DNA of 64,000 bases from RDYJ01 sp034931405 (GCF_034931405.1 NZ_JAYGHA010000026.1:18715-82714); one strand, 5' to 3'; positions 53,881 through 63,911 are shown, numbered from the stretch's first letter. Program-made: numbers and translations. Notes: generated by a model not told the origin, from the letters alone.

Positions 53881-56800
53881 TTAACCTCCTAAGCCTCTAC
53901 TCCTTCCTGCTAAAGCAGCAACCACCTTGACCAATTGATCAGGTTCAATAGGTTTCTTGATATGCAATTGGAATCCTGCGGCTACAGATTCGGCCTGTTC
54001 TGCATCTCCAGCATAACCAGTTATGGCAACAGCGGGAATTTGCCCTCCTTCCTCAGCACTCAACGCTCTAATTTTCCGAATTAGCGCATAACCATCTTCT
54101 TCTGGTAAACCAATATCTGATAGAAGTACATCATACCCACCAGGATTAGCTTTTAGTAATGATAGTGCCTCTTGTGCTGATGTGGCTTGTGTTACTTGAA
54201 CTCCCAAATCTTCCAGGACGATTTCAAATAATTGACGGAGGTCTGGTTCATCATCAACGATTAGCACCCGCACACCCGCTAAAGATGGGTAAGAGTCAGG
54301 GGAGTCAGGGGAAGCAGAGGAGGGTGTAAATAGTTCTTGAGTAATTGCTATATCACTCTCTTGTAGATTAGTTTGCAGAGGTAGCCTAACGGTAAAAGTT
54401 GCACCTTGATCTTTACCTAAACTGGCCACTGCCACTGTACCACCGTGGAGTTCTACTAAATGGCGTACTATTGCCAGTCCCAGTCCTAAGCCGGAATTTG
54501 ATTTGCGTGTAGTGCTATCAGCTTGACGGAAGCGTTCAAACACATAAGGGAGAAATTCTGCACTGATACCCAAACCAGTATCTTTAACTTGAATTTCCGC
54601 TTGAGAATCAGTGTAATTGAGAGTGACATCAATTTTTCCACCCGCAGGGGTAAATTTAATGGCATTAGAAAGTAAATTCCAGATGACCTGCTGTAAACGA
54701 ATTGGATCTCCTATCAAGGTTCTGGGTGCAGGATCTAACCTCGATTGAATTTGAATGTTTTTTGCGTCTGCGGACAAACTTACAACCTGTATCGCCGCCG
54801 AAATCACAGACACAAGCTGAACAGGCTGGGCATCCAGACACATCCTACCGGAACTAATGCGAGATATATCCAATAAATCACCAATCAGCACATTTTGAGT
54901 ATGGGCAGCGCGTTCAATGGCTTCTAATGCCTGATGAGTCTTAGTTTCATCAAGCTGGTGTTTCCGTAGTAACTGCGTCCACCCCAACAGAGAGCTAAGG
55001 GGATTTCGCAATTCGTGAGAGAGGATAGATAAAAACTCATCCTTAGCACGGTTAGCTGTTTCCGCATCTGTTCTGGCTAACTGTTCTTGTTCCAGGAGTT
55101 GAGTTCGTTCTGCTTCTAAATGTTTCTGTTGGGTAATATCTTCAATTACTAGGAGAATTAGACATTGATCATCTATTTGCGGCATTTTTCGAGCATTGAG
55201 GCGCATGATTTTGTGGCCAATTTGCTCAAAATTATGCTCAACTTCCACATCTTGAAAATGGGTTTGTTCGGGGAGAACTCTTTCTAAGAGCGATCGCAAC
55301 TGGGGAATATTCCACTGGCCATTACCAATTTCATAAATCAGGCAGTTTTCTGTTTCTTCTTGCACTACTTGGAATGTGTTATAGAAAAATTGATTGGCAG
55401 TTATCACTTGTAAATTTACATCCAGCACTACCAAAGATTGACGTACAGTATTTACTATCCCTTCTGCATAATTACGGGATGCTTTCAGTTTTTCCGCACT
55501 GCGTTTGATGGCATCAATATCCACCAAAACTACTACAGCACCATCAATTTTATTATCTATTGTCCGATAGGGTCGAATGCGTAAATCATACCAATGACCA
55601 TCTTCATCCTGCACTTCCTGAGTTTTCAAATTTAAGGTACTAATTACCTCTAAAATTTGTGCTTCTAAATCGGGAATATTTAATTTATGTTTAATATCAC
55701 TTAATGGTCGTCCCACATCAGAAGGAATTAATTTAAAAATCGTCCCCGCTACTGGAGTAAAGCGGCGAATCTGTAAATCACCTCCTAACATGAGAATGGC
55801 AATATTAATACTACTCAGCAGATTTTGTAAATCATTACTAACCAGAGTTGATTCAATATTTCGCCGTTGCAATTCATCATTAATGGTATTAAGTTCTTCA
55901 TTAGTCGCCTGAATTTCTTCCTTAGCTGTTTCTAATTCCTCATTGGTGCTTTGCAGTTCTTCATTACTAGAGAGAATTTCCTCATTAGCTGCTCGTAAAT
56001 CTTGATTACTGGCTTGTTGTTCTTCAATAATTGATTGCAGATAATCTTTAGTAGATTTTAATTCTTGTTGGAGAATGGAAATTTCTTTCTCATAACTGTT
56101 TGTTTCCTCCTGCTCAGGTTGAATATCACTACTTACTGGCGATACAGAAATAACTGGGGTGGATATATCCTCAAACAAAATTAAGAAGAAATCTTCTTCT
56201 GTGCCAACAGGTTGAAAGGGAATTACATCAATTTTTACCAGCCTAACTTGCTTTTCTTCTCTAATTTGTATCCCTTCTTTTTTAACCGCCATTTTTTGCT
56301 TTTTAGCTTGATGAATTAAGCTACGTAAATCTAGCCGCAATTCCTCCCTAGCCATTTTCAGTAAATTAAAACTCGGTTTTCCTGGTGCTGGTTGTAAATA
56401 GGAACTTGTATTTCCTCGGAACTGCAAAATATCCAAATCATCATTAATAATCACACCCACAGGTGCGAATTGATTTAACACAATCCTGTCAGCTTCTTTC
56501 TGGATTTCTACATCATTCCCAGAACCTTCATTTTCGATCATTTGCAATTTAGCAGTTTCCATTGGATAGTTACTAGCCATTAAATCAATAGCTAATCGGG
56601 TAGATGTAATTTTTCGAGCATAAATCTTGTACTTTTTATCTACGAGAGTAAACAAATCAGTAAATTCGCCTACCGTCTCGGAAGTTCCTAACATTAAAAA
56701 ACCTGTAGGTTTAAGTCCATAATGGAAAGTCGGCACGACCTTTTTCTGTACAACAGAACCCAAATAAATCAGCACATTCCGACAAGTTATCAAATCCAGT

Positions 56801-58116
56801 CGAGAAAAGGGCGGATCACTAATTAAGTTTTGTCTAGCAAAAACACACAGTTCCCTAACTGATTTACTAATTTGATAACCACCTTCTACCTGAACAAAGA
56901 AACGCTGTAATCTTTCTGGAGAAATATCTTTTACCTGACAAGGCTTATAAATGCCGGCTCTGGCTTTTTCTATGGCTACCTCATTAATATCTGTAGCAAA
57001 AATATGAATAGGAATATTCATTCCTTTGTTTGTGAAAAATTCTAGTAAGCAGATGGCAATAGAATAGGCTTCTTCCCCAGTTGAACATCCAGCTATCCAA
57101 ACACGAATAGGATCATCAGGTTTGCGCTTATTAATAAGAATCGGAAATACTTGAGTTTTTAAAGCTTCAAATGCTTCTGCGTCCCGAAAAAAACTGGTGA
57201 CAGTAATTAAAACATCTTGATATAAGGCGGTAACTTCAGTGGGTTTCTCCTGGAGATAATGCAGGTAATCTTCTAATTTATCAAATCTATATAACATCAT
57301 CCGCCGCTGAATTCGCCGCTTCAGGGTATTCTCCTTGTAATGGGTAAAATCAACACCTGTAGCCGCCCTTAAAATCTTGAAAATCTTTAACAGAGCATCT
57401 TTTTCTTCTGGCATGACTTCAGTCGGTTTGACTGTTTTTGAGTGATTAATGTAAGGATGAGTGCTAATGTTGGCTAGTTTCTCAGCAATTTGTTGGGGAG
57501 TCAGGATAAAATCTACATAACCAGAAGCTATAGCAGTATTCGGCATCATACTGATCATACCCGATTCTTCAGACTGGGCAAAAGTAATACCCCCTGCTGC
57601 CTTGATGCTTTCCAAACCCCTTGTACCATCTTCATTAGCTCCTGACAGGACAACACCAATGGCTTTGTTACCCAAATCCTCTGCTAAAGACAACAAGAAA
57701 CTATCCACTGTCATTGCTAGGCCATGATAACTCTTCTCACGGGGCTTCAGTTTTAGTACACCTTGAGCAATAGTCATTGTGGTATTAGGCGGAATCACAT
57801 AAACATGATTCGGTTCTACAGCCATCCCTTCCTGTGCCTCAGTTACAGGCATTTGGGTTGTCCGAGAAAGAATTTCTGTCAACATACTTTTTTGAGTGGG
57901 ACTCAAGTGCTGAACCAGCACAAATCCCATGCCCGTATCTGTGGGTAAATGGCTCAATAATTGTGTAAATGCCTCTAGTCCCCCCGCAGAAGCTCCAATA
58001 CCGACTATTGGAAATAATTCTTTCTGTTTACCCGGTTGTTCTGGGGATTTTGTTGTGTCTGTAGATTCTTTAGCTGGAGATTTTTTTGGCGATCGCGGAG
58101 AATTCATATTATCCAC
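53881..58116 (-). CDS. CheB-CheR-PAS hybrid histidine kinase
   Basis: A 1411-residue multidomain regulator. Domains in order: CheB methylesterase (35-220; Ser in GIGASAGGLEAF, His in VQHLSPTQKS, Asp in SGANEDGTRG), CheR methyltransferase (240-500; WIAGCSTGEEAYSIA), PAS-like segment, long coiled coil (670-770), PAS domains (775-1000), histidine kinase (phospho-acceptor His in LSHELRNPLSS, near 1035; NLLSNAIKF, DTGLGIS, GLGLGLAIV) and a receiver (1285-1405; VLIVDDEPDL, LLSDIGLPEEDG, KKPIEP). No membrane segments. The combination links chemotaxis-type methylation and two-component signalling. Confidence 0.95.
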   Translation of the reverse strand: MDNMNSPRSPKKSPAKESTDTTKSPEQPGKQKELFPIVGIGASAGGLEAFTQLLSHLPTDTGMGFVLVQHLSPTQKSMLTEILSRTTQMPVTEAQEGMAVEPNHVYVIPPNTTMTIAQGVLKLKPREKSYHGLAMTVDSFLLSLAEDLGNKAIGVVLSGANEDGTRGLESIKAAGGITFAQSEESGMISMMPNTAIASGYVDFILTPQQIAEKLANISTHPYINHSKTVKPTEVMPEEKDALLKIFKILRAATGVDFTHYKENTLKRRIQRRMMLYRFDKLEDYLHYLQEKPTEVTALYQDVLITVTSFFRDAEAFEALKTQVFPILINKRKPDDPIRVWIAGCSTGEEAYSIAICLLEFFTNKGMNIPIHIFATDINEVAIEKARAGIYKPCQVKDISPERLQRFFVQVEGGYQISKSVRELCVFARQNLISDPPFSRLDLITCRNVLIYLGSVVQKKVVPTFHYGLKPTGFLMLGTSETVGEFTDLFTLVDKKYKIYARKITSTRLAIDLMASNYPMETAKLQMIENEGSGNDVEIQKEADRIVLNQFAPVGVIINDDLDILQFRGNTSSYLQPAPGKPSFNLLKMAREELRLDLRSLIHQAKKQKMAVKKEGIQIREEKQVRLVKIDVIPFQPVGTEEDFFLILFEDISTPVISVSPVSSDIQPEQEETNSYEKEISILQQELKSTKDYLQSIIEEQQASNQDLRAANEEILSSNEELQSTNEELETAKEEIQATNEELNTINDELQRRNIESTLVSNDLQNLLSSINIAILMLGGDLQIRRFTPVAGTIFKLIPSDVGRPLSDIKHKLNIPDLEAQILEVISTLNLKTQEVQDEDGHWYDLRIRPYRTIDNKIDGAVVVLVDIDAIKRSAEKLKASRNYAEGIVNTVRQSLVVLDVNLQVITANQFFYNTFQVVQEETENCLIYEIGNGQWNIPQLRSLLERVLPEQTHFQDVEVEHNFEQIGHKIMRLNARKMPQIDDQCLILLVIEDITQQKHLEAERTQLLEQEQLARTDAETANRAKDEFLSILSHELRNPLSSLLGWTQLLRKHQLDETKTHQALEAIERAAHTQNVLIGDLLDISRISSGRMCLDAQPVQLVSVISAAIQVVSLSADAKNIQIQSRLDPAPRTLIGDPIRLQQVIWNLLSNAIKFTPAGGKIDVTLNYTDSQAEIQVKDTGLGISAEFLPYVFERFRQADSTTRKSNSGLGLGLAIVRHLVELHGGTVAVASLGKDQGATFTVRLPLQTNLQESDIAITQELFTPSSASPDSPDSYPSLAGVRVLIVDDEPDLRQLFEIVLEDLGVQVTQATSAQEALSLLKANPGGYDVLLSDIGLPEEDGYALIRKIRALSAEEGGQIPAVAITGYAGDAEQAESVAAGFQLHIKKPIEPDQLVKVVAALAGRSRGLGG

Positions 58117-58612
58117 CCGATTAAAGTCGGTAATATAATGTTTTTATCCTTATTTGATGCAAGTGAGGCAAAATTGCTAAACAAAGTGCTATTTTTTTTG
58201 ACTTAGTTAATTTAAATTATGCAAATATCAAATATATTTTTATTATAGGCTTTTGGGCATACATTATATTATTTATCCAAATTTGACACACAATAGGCAA
58301 TAGGGAATAGAAAATAAACCATAGTGAATAGTCCAGAGGGAAGAGATCATAATTTGGCAAAAATTACGGCACTAATTCGCACAAGATTCTCAGCACTCTT
58401 GCTTTTGCGTCCTTTGCGGTTCGTTTTGAATAAATTGGTAATTAGAGATTAAAGTTTAGATTTTGGATTATATTTAATTACAGCAGATTGCAGATCAATG
58501 AGGTACAGAATCTAAATTGAAACGTATACACAAAGCCAGTTTTACTCCTGACTCCTGACTCCTGACTCCTGCTGTAACTCCAATCTAAAATCTAAAATCT
58601 AATCCCCTATCC
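58117..58612. other. Non-coding spacer with short repeats
   Basis: I see no gene. The stretch holds a reverse copy of the GCAAAGGACGCAAAAG-type repeat (about 58399-58425), a TTTAGATTTTGGATTATATT run, and three or four CTGACTC heptamers (about 58545-58570). Confidence 0.6.
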
Positions 58613-59419
58613 CTATTCTTTCGCAAGTTTAGCTTTCGCCTGTTGCCACATAGCATCTAATTCTTCTAAACTATAATCAGCAAGAGGACGATCAATTACA
58701 TCTTCCATTTTTTGCAACCGTTGAATAAATCGCTGACTTGTACCTTGCAAACCTGCACTCGGATCAAGTTTATGCCATCTAGCTAATTGAATAATTGCAA
58801 ATAATAAATCACCTAATTCTGATTCTTGTCTTTCTGGTGTTTCTTCAGCTAAAGCTTGTTGAAATTCTCCTAATTCTTCGTGAAATTTTCCCCAAACTTC
58901 ATCAATGTTACTCCACTCAAAACCCACAGCAGCAGCTTTTTGAGATATTTTCATAGCTGCATTTAATGGTGGAAGACTACGACGATAACGACTAAGTTTA
59001 TCACTCAGTTTTTGATTTTCTAATGTTTCTCCTTTTTCCGCAGCTTTGATGGTTTCCCAGTTTTGACGCACTTCTTCTACATTCTCCACTGTGACATCAC
59101 CAAAAACATGAGGATGACGACGAATCAATTTTTGAGAAATCCCCTCAGCGACATCTTGCAAAGAAAAATCACCGTTTTCACTGGCAATTTGTGCTTGTAA
59201 TACTACTTGTAATAATAAATCACCTAATTCTTCCGCGATCGCCTTTTTATCCCCTGTTTGAATTGCGTCTACTACCTCATAAGCTTCTTCAATTACATAA
59301 GGGGTAAGGCTTTCAGGAGTTTGCGCTAAGTCCCAAGGACAACCACCATCAGGCGATCGCAATTTTGCCACTACATCCATTAATTCTTGTAACGCTGCTA
59401 ATGTCTGATTTTCTATCAT
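58613..59419 (-). CDS. mazG: MazG, nucleoside triphosphate pyrophosphohydrolase
   Basis: MazG hydrolyses NTPs to NMP and PPi and cleans the nucleotide pool. The 268-residue protein shows two MazG units: LRSPDGGCPWDLAQTPESLT, EEAYEVVDAIQTGD and EELGDLLLQVVLQAQIA in the first; FHEELGEFQQALAE and ESELGDLLFAIIQLARW in the second, each with the E-E-x-x-E/D metal motif. Its start overlaps the upstream DUF2227 gene by 4 bases, so they are co-translated. Confidence 0.95.
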   Translation of the reverse strand: MIENQTLAALQELMDVVAKLRSPDGGCPWDLAQTPESLTPYVIEEAYEVVDAIQTGDKKAIAEELGDLLLQVVLQAQIASENGDFSLQDVAEGISQKLIRRHPHVFGDVTVENVEEVRQNWETIKAAEKGETLENQKLSDKLSRYRRSLPPLNAAMKISQKAAAVGFEWSNIDEVWGKFHEELGEFQQALAEETPERQESELGDLLFAIIQLARWHKLDPSAGLQGTSQRFIQRLQKMEDVIDRPLADYSLEELDAMWQQAKAKLAKE

Positions 59420-60015
59420 TCTGCCTTACCTCTGCGTTTTCTCACCGGCTTTACACTCTGCGTCGGTTTACGCTTCTTAATTTTGCCATGAGGTAGTATT
59501 CCTTGAATGCCCTGCTTTTGAAAACGTTTATAAGCTGAATTAGTCCAATCACTAATAGAATGACTCATAGCACCGAGTTCAAACCCCACAAACAAAGCCA
59601 AAAATTCTCCATAATATATAGATATAGTTCGCCCCGCACTTCGCCAAACATCCCCCCAATTCAAAGCCACATTACCCAATTTAGCGAAAATCACTAAAAG
59701 CAAAATCGCTACAACTGCCAAAAAAGTCGTCAGATATACCACCCGCAGAGTTGTACCAATAATCGGACCGTGGGATAAAAAAGACCGATGACGCAGGCTT
59801 TTTTGATAAGGTAGCCAAATCCAACGCAAAAACCCCCAACGCTGAAACTGACGGGAATAAATATCCAAATCGGGGCCAAACATCAGCCCCCCAAACATAA
59901 ATCCACCCGCCACCAACAAAGTCATGTTACTGCTTCGAGTTGAAGCTAAGGTAAAAGCAGCTATCAATGGTACAGACCAGATAGTAATGCGATCGTGCGT
60001 TTGACCAGAGGGCAT
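59416..60015 (-). CDS. DUF2227 putative metal-binding membrane protein
   Basis: The 199-residue protein begins MPSGQTHDRITIW, with a His-Asp pair, and has GPDLDIYSRQFQRW and HRSFLSHGPIIGT, a set of Asp and His residues as in membrane-bound metal-dependent hydrolase-like DUF2227 proteins. There are three or four membrane helices (about 15-35, 90-112, 130-155) and a very basic C-terminus (KIKKRKPTQSVKPVRKRRGK). It forms an operon with mazG. Reaction unknown. Confidence 0.87.
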   Translation of the reverse strand: MPSGQTHDRITIWSVPLIAAFTLASTRSSNMTLLVAGGFMFGGLMFGPDLDIYSRQFQRWGFLRWIWLPYQKSLRHRSFLSHGPIIGTTLRVVYLTTFLAVVAILLLVIFAKLGNVALNWGDVWRSAGRTISIYYGEFLALFVGFELGAMSHSISDWTNSAYKRFQKQGIQGILPHGKIKKRKPTQSVKPVRKRRGKAE

Positions 60016-60089
60016 ATTTACAAGTCAAAAGTTAAAAGTCAAAAGTCAAAATTGAATACTGAGTAAGTATAGCCGACAAGCTACTACCC

Positions 60090-60230
60090 AGATCCCCGAC
60101 TTCTTTTATGATCTTGTGGATAAAGGAGAAATTGATGTTAGAAGTCGGGGATCTTACTTTTACCCAGATCCCCGACTTCTTTTGTGATCTTGTGGATAAA
60201 GGAGAAATTGATGTTAGAAGTCGGGGATCT
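60090..60230. repeat. Tandem pair of ATCCCCGAC-family hairpins
   Basis: Two units with a period of 76 bases, identical except for one or two bases, each with AGATCCCCGACTTCT and AGAAGTCGGGGATCT arms. They lie between the DUF2227 gene promoter and tRNA-Val. The near-identity points to a recent duplication. Confidence 0.85.
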
Positions 60231-60316
60231 TACTTTTACCCAGTTCGCAAAAAAATTTCTCAAACCCCTTGCAAAATTTTCAAAGCCTATGCTATATTAA
60301 TCAGGTGACGAAAAAC

Positions 60317-60389
<73 letters not shown>

Positions 60390-60451
60390 TTTTAAATTAA
60401 TTCCTCCGCGTAGCAGTCTACAATTAATTTGTAGGCTGCTAAAACTTTTTT

Positions 60452-60534
60452 AGGCAACTGGCACATTGGTAGGGTGCGTCAGACTGGATAAATCCTGCAA
60501 ATAAACAGATTGTTGATATCTGACGCACCCTACA
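60452..60534. repeat. Internally deleted copy of the GTAGGGTGCGTCAGA MITE
   Basis: It is almost identical to 50391-50474 inside the vapC MITE, but the outer AGGACTTACGC arm is mostly deleted on the left and the right arm is missing. The inner palindrome is complete. Confidence 0.8.
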
Positions 60535-60567
60535 ACTTTTTACTAAAATTAGGAAAACCCTAGATGT

Positions 60568-60595
60568 GTAGGGGTAATTCATGAATTACCCCTAC
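60568..60595. repeat. Perfect 28-base palindrome
   Basis: GTAGGGGTAATTCA and TGAATTACCCCTAC form a 14-bp perfect inverted repeat without a loop. It resembles in design the palindrome inserted in the gene at 36011 (same GTAGGGG ends, different centre). Confidence 0.8.
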
Positions 60596-60734
60596 CTATA
60601 GAATTACATGATTAAGCCGTTTTGAGTATATAAATATGGGTCTTATCTTCTTGCTGTTAAGCCAAATCAAATATGCAATTTAATTAGGCTTGACAAATCG
60701 TTAATACGTTAATTTCCTCATGATCTCAAATCCT

Positions 60735-60766
60735 AACCCTGGCTTCTCTAAAAAGTCGGGGTTTTT
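60735..60766 (+). terminator. Rho-independent terminator
   Basis: AACCCTGGCT and AGTCGGGGTT form a 10-bp stem with two G-U pairs and a 9-base loop, followed by TTT. It lies 345 bases after tRNA-Val and just before the psb34 promoter, where it would insulate that promoter. Confidence 0.7.
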
Positions 60767-60816
60767 GCTTCTCCTGGCAGATAAGCGACTCTTATTAATA
60801 CCATTAACTATCTTCT

Positions 60817-60856
60817 GTCAAGTCCTCTTGACAGTTTGTAACGAAATTGTTATATT
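60817..60856 (+). promoter_or_regulatory. Sigma-70-type promoter of the psb34-like gene with overlapping inverted repeat
   Basis: TTGACA (60828-60833) and TATATT (60851-60856) are separated by 17 bases, an almost perfect consensus. GTCAAG-TCCT-CTTGAC (60817-60832) is a perfect inverted repeat overlapping the -35 box and could be an operator. The start codon is 36 bases after the -10 box. Confidence 0.7.
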
Positions 60857-60891
60857 AGTTTACATAAAGTAAAAAACAAAGGAAAAACATT

Positions 60892-61062
60892 ATGTATACC
60901 ACCACTAACGAAGAAGGCATCCTCAATAACTACGCGATTGATCCACAACTGTACTACGCTGAATACCCTACACAAGAAGAACAAAAAAAATACCTTTTCC
61001 AAGGTGCAGTAGCAGTTTTATTCATCACATCTGTAGTGTTAATTGCGTTGGGAGTTAGCTAA
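60892..61062 (+). CDS. Psb34-like (ssl1498-family) photosystem II assembly protein
   Basis: A 56-residue single-helix membrane protein: NEEGILNNYAIDPQLYYAEY, a QEEQKKYLFQGAVAVLF stretch and one membrane helix (about residues 36-55). This matches the ssl1498/Psb34 family of small HLIP-like proteins that bind CP47 during photosystem II assembly; assignment is from memory of the family pattern. AAAGGAAAAAC precedes the ATG. It has its own promoter and terminator and is monocistronic. Confidence 0.78.
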   Translation: MYTTTNEEGILNNYAIDPQLYYAEYPTQEEQKKYLFQGAVAVLFITSVVLIALGVS

Positions 61063-61132
61063 GATATTGTGATTTTTTAAAGTTTCTTAGCTTCAGTATT
61101 GGTATCTAATCGTCATTCTAATTTCTCCTATC

Positions 61133-61161
61133 AACCCTGGTTAGTTTCGCCGGGGTTTTTT
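61133..61161 (+). terminator. Rho-independent terminator of the psb34-like gene
   Basis: AACCCTGG pairs with CCGGGGTT (one G-U) around TTAGTTTCG, followed by TTTT. It is 70 bases after the stop codon. Confidence 0.75.
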
Positions 61162-61190
61162 CTGGCTTTTTTTGCTGTTATCGTAAAAAT

Positions 61191-61316
61191 CAGGACTTAC
61201 GCAACTAGCACATTAGTAGGGTGCGTCAGACTCGATAAATGCTGCAAATAAACAGAATTTTGACATCTGACGCACCCTACAGATAGATATTTAGTATGAC
61301 ACTTGCGTAAGTCCTA
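61191..61316. mobile_element. 126-bp MITE, second full-length copy
   Basis: CAGGACTTACGCAACTAGCA and TGACACTTGCGTAAGTCCTA form the ends; the centre carries GTAGGGTGCGTCAGA and TCTGACGCACCCTAC. It is flanked by AAAAT on both sides (target duplication likely). About 85% like the copy at 50383. Confidence 0.85.
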
Positions 61317-61418
61317 AAAATATTGAAAATATCTCCGAACTTCAGGAAGTAATATTTCCAAAGCTTGAACATTCATTTAATCTAAGAAAATTAGCAATAC
61401 TTAGGATTGATTCTGATT

Positions 61419-62333
61419 ATGAAGACAACTATAGCACCCTCTACAACTCCAATTCCCGGACAATACTGGCAATGGCGAGGACACAAAGTTTACTATGTAC
61501 AAGCGGGAGAGAAACAACCACAACGCCCCTCTTTGCTGTTAGTACACGGTTTTGGTGCTTCCACTGACCACTGGCGTAAAAATATTACTGGACTGTGCGA
61601 AGATTTTCAAGTATTCGCTATTGATCTTTTGGGATTTGGAAGATCAGCAAAACCGAAATTGCAGTATAGTGGCGAATTATGGCGTGACCAACTGCGAGAT
61701 TTTATTAGTGAAGTTATTGGTGAAAAAACAGTATTAGCTGGTAACTCCCTTGGTGGTTATGCTTGCTTATGTGTAGGAGCGCAATATCCTGATCTTGTCG
61801 CTGGGGTAGTGTTACTTAATAGTGCTGGTCCTTTTTCGGAATCGGAAGGGGAACAAGTTCAAATTCAACCTGAGCAAAATCCTTTACAGAAATTAATTGG
61901 TAAAACTGTTAAATGGACTTTTAAACAACGTTTATTCCAGTCTTTATTATTTCAATATGTGCGTCAACGTTGGGTAATTCGTCGCACTTTAAAAAAGGTT
62001 TATTTAGACAAAACTGCAATTACTGATCAATTAGTAGCAGAAATTCAAAGTCCAGCTTATGATCAAGGTGCTTTAGATGTATTTGTTTCCGTTTTTAGCA
62101 CTCCCCAAGGGGAAAAGGTTGATGTTTTATTAAAACAATTAATTTGTCCTTTATTATTATTATGGGGTGAGGCAGATCCTTGGATGAAAGCGCGGGAACG
62201 TTCTCAAAAATTCCGTCAATATTATCCCCAACTAACAGAACATTTTATCAATGCTGGCCATTGTCCCCATGATGAAGCACCGGATCAAGTTAATCCTATT
62301 TTTCGTGATTGGGTTTTAATAAAAATCCCCTAA
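61419..62333 (+). CDS. Alpha/beta hydrolase
   Basis: A 304-residue alpha/beta hydrolase: oxyanion region LLVHGFGASTDHWR, nucleophile elbow LAGNSLGGYACL (Ser), acid in LLLWGEADPWMKAR and final His in INAGHCPHDEAPDQ, so the triad is complete. A hydrophobic lid segment lies at about 150-200. It resembles cyanobacterial hydrolases annotated as chlorophyllase-like or haloalkane dehalogenase-like; substrate unknown. ATG 61419 preferred over TTG 61407. Confidence 0.9.
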   Translation: MKTTIAPSTTPIPGQYWQWRGHKVYYVQAGEKQPQRPSLLLVHGFGASTDHWRKNITGLCEDFQVFAIDLLGFGRSAKPKLQYSGELWRDQLRDFISEVIGEKTVLAGNSLGGYACLCVGAQYPDLVAGVVLLNSAGPFSESEGEQVQIQPEQNPLQKLIGKTVKWTFKQRLFQSLLFQYVRQRWVIRRTLKKVYLDKTAITDQLVAEIQSPAYDQGALDVFVSVFSTPQGEKVDVLLKQLICPLLLLWGEADPWMKARERSQKFRQYYPQLTEHFINAGHCPHDEAPDQVNPIFRDWVLIKIP

Positions 62334-62858
62334 ATATCTAAAAACCTGATCAGGGTTGACCAGGTTCTAGCGAATTGAGAAGTTTCAAATTGTTAAGGTT
62401 AAATAGGTGTTTGAAAGTCACTAACTAGGGTGGATACTAAAACTACAAGTTTAGCATTTCTCAGTTTTTCCGCTTCGGGATTTGGCGCGACTATTAACAA
62501 TAATCGGAATGCCACTTTAAATTGCGTATGCTAAAACTTGTTTGGGCTTTTGACAGGGGACACACAGGTCATTGCCCGTTGGGTTGGTTGTTTTTGTTTT
62601 GTGTCCTTATGAATATAATCTAGCATTCCCTAATTGAGATGCGATCGCCTGTTTACTAAACTTGATATTTTGTTTCAATTAGCAATATTGTGGACTGGGG
62701 ACTGGGGACTGGGGACTGGGGTGATGGGGAGTTGGGGAGTTGGGGAGTTGGGGTGATGGGGTGATGGGGTGATGGGGTGAAATTTCTTTACCTATTACCT
62801 ATTACCTGTTCCCTGTTCCCTGTTCCCTGTTCCCTGTTCCCTATTCCCTTTTTACCAA
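62334..62858. repeat. Gene-free spacer with GGGGACT and GGGGTGAT tandem repeats
   Basis: I see no gene. From about 62692 there are three or four GGGGACT units, then TGGGGAGT and GGGGTGAT units, and from about 62800 TGTTCCC units on the other base sense. An imperfect hairpin (AACCTGATCA against TTGACCAGGTT, 62343-62366) after the hydrolase gene could be its terminator. Confidence 0.7.
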
Positions 62859-63818
62859 TCACCATTCCCACATAATTCCTGTATTGTCAAAATGGTTGGT
62901 AACGATGCGGCCAATACTGTCAATTTGGGCGATTTCTTCAGTGGAAAGTTTGACATTTGCGGCTTGAGCGTTATCTTGCGCTTGTTGAGGATATCGCGCA
63001 CCTGCGATCGCATTTGTTTGAGGTTGGGCAATTAACCACGCCAATGCTAACTGAGCTAAACTACAATTGTGATATTCAGCTATAGGTCTAAGTTGGTCTA
63101 ATGCTTGTTGAGCGCGTTCAGAATTTTCCCCTTGAAATAACTTATTTTTAGCTCGGTTATCGGCTGGGTCAAATTTATGCCCTGGTGCAAATTTACCAGT
63201 TAACAATCCTTGTGCTAAAGGTGAATAAGCCAAAATCGAAATATTGTTTTCAACACAATAGGGCATAGCATCTGTTTCTACATTCCGCCAAAATAGAGAA
63301 TAAGGTGGTTGTAAACTATCAATAGGTCCATATTGGGCAGCTTCTGCTAGTTGTTCACGGGAAAAATTAGAAACACCAATGGCACGAATTTTACCTTGTT
63401 CTTTGAGGTGATTTAAGGCTTTCATCGTTTCTTCTATAGGTACGATTCCACTATTAAAAGCACCAGATGGCCAATGAATTTGGTAAAGATCAATATAGTC
63501 AGTTTTGAGATTTTTGAGGGAACGTTCACAAGCTTCTATCACTTGTTGATATTGGAGATGATTGGCAAAAACTTTGGTTGCATATTCCACGCGATCGCGC
63601 ACATCAGCCACAGCTTCAGCTACAATCTGTTCAGAATGCCCTTCACCATAAACTTCCGCAGTATCTATGGTTGTGATTCCCGCTTCATAAGCAGCGCGAA
63701 TGGTTTTAATTGAGTCCGCATCCTCAATTCCCACCCACATTCTTTTTCCTGCTTGCCAAGTTCCCATGAGAATGGGCGTAATTTGTACAGTTGATGTACC
63801 CAGTGTGCGTTTTTCCAT
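62859..63818 (-). CDS. Aldo/keto reductase
   Basis: A 319-residue NADPH-dependent aldo/keto reductase. Catalytic tetrad: Asp in GITTIDTAEVYGEG, Tyr in EVYGEG, Lys in RVEYATKVFAN, His in DLYQIHWPSG. The cofactor site includes GVSNFSREQL, YSPLAQGLLTGKF and IAGARYPQQAQDN. It belongs to the branch near YajO/Tas-type reductases. Transcribed alone, away from the DUF1802 gene. Confidence 0.92.
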   Translation of the reverse strand: MEKRTLGTSTVQITPILMGTWQAGKRMWVGIEDADSIKTIRAAYEAGITTIDTAEVYGEGHSEQIVAEAVADVRDRVEYATKVFANHLQYQQVIEACERSLKNLKTDYIDLYQIHWPSGAFNSGIVPIEETMKALNHLKEQGKIRAIGVSNFSREQLAEAAQYGPIDSLQPPYSLFWRNVETDAMPYCVENNISILAYSPLAQGLLTGKFAPGHKFDPADNRAKNKLFQGENSERAQQALDQLRPIAEYHNCSLAQLALAWLIAQPQTNAIAGARYPQQAQDNAQAANVKLSTEEIAQIDSIGRIVTNHFDNTGIMWEW

Positions 63819-63911
63819 ATTTTTCTCTAAATATTGATTTCCCTGGTTAGTTTTATGGTTAGTTTTACACTTTAACCGTTTTAGACCGAAATAAAATCAG
63901 AGTCAAAGTAG

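Noticed and set aside
60090..60230. Two-unit CRISPR-like repeat
   Set aside because: The loops between arms are also identical in both units, so there are no spacers; it is a tandem duplication of a hairpin.
60108..60308. 66-codon open frame before tRNA-Val
   Set aside because: It is simply the translation of the tandem ATCCCCGAC hairpins.
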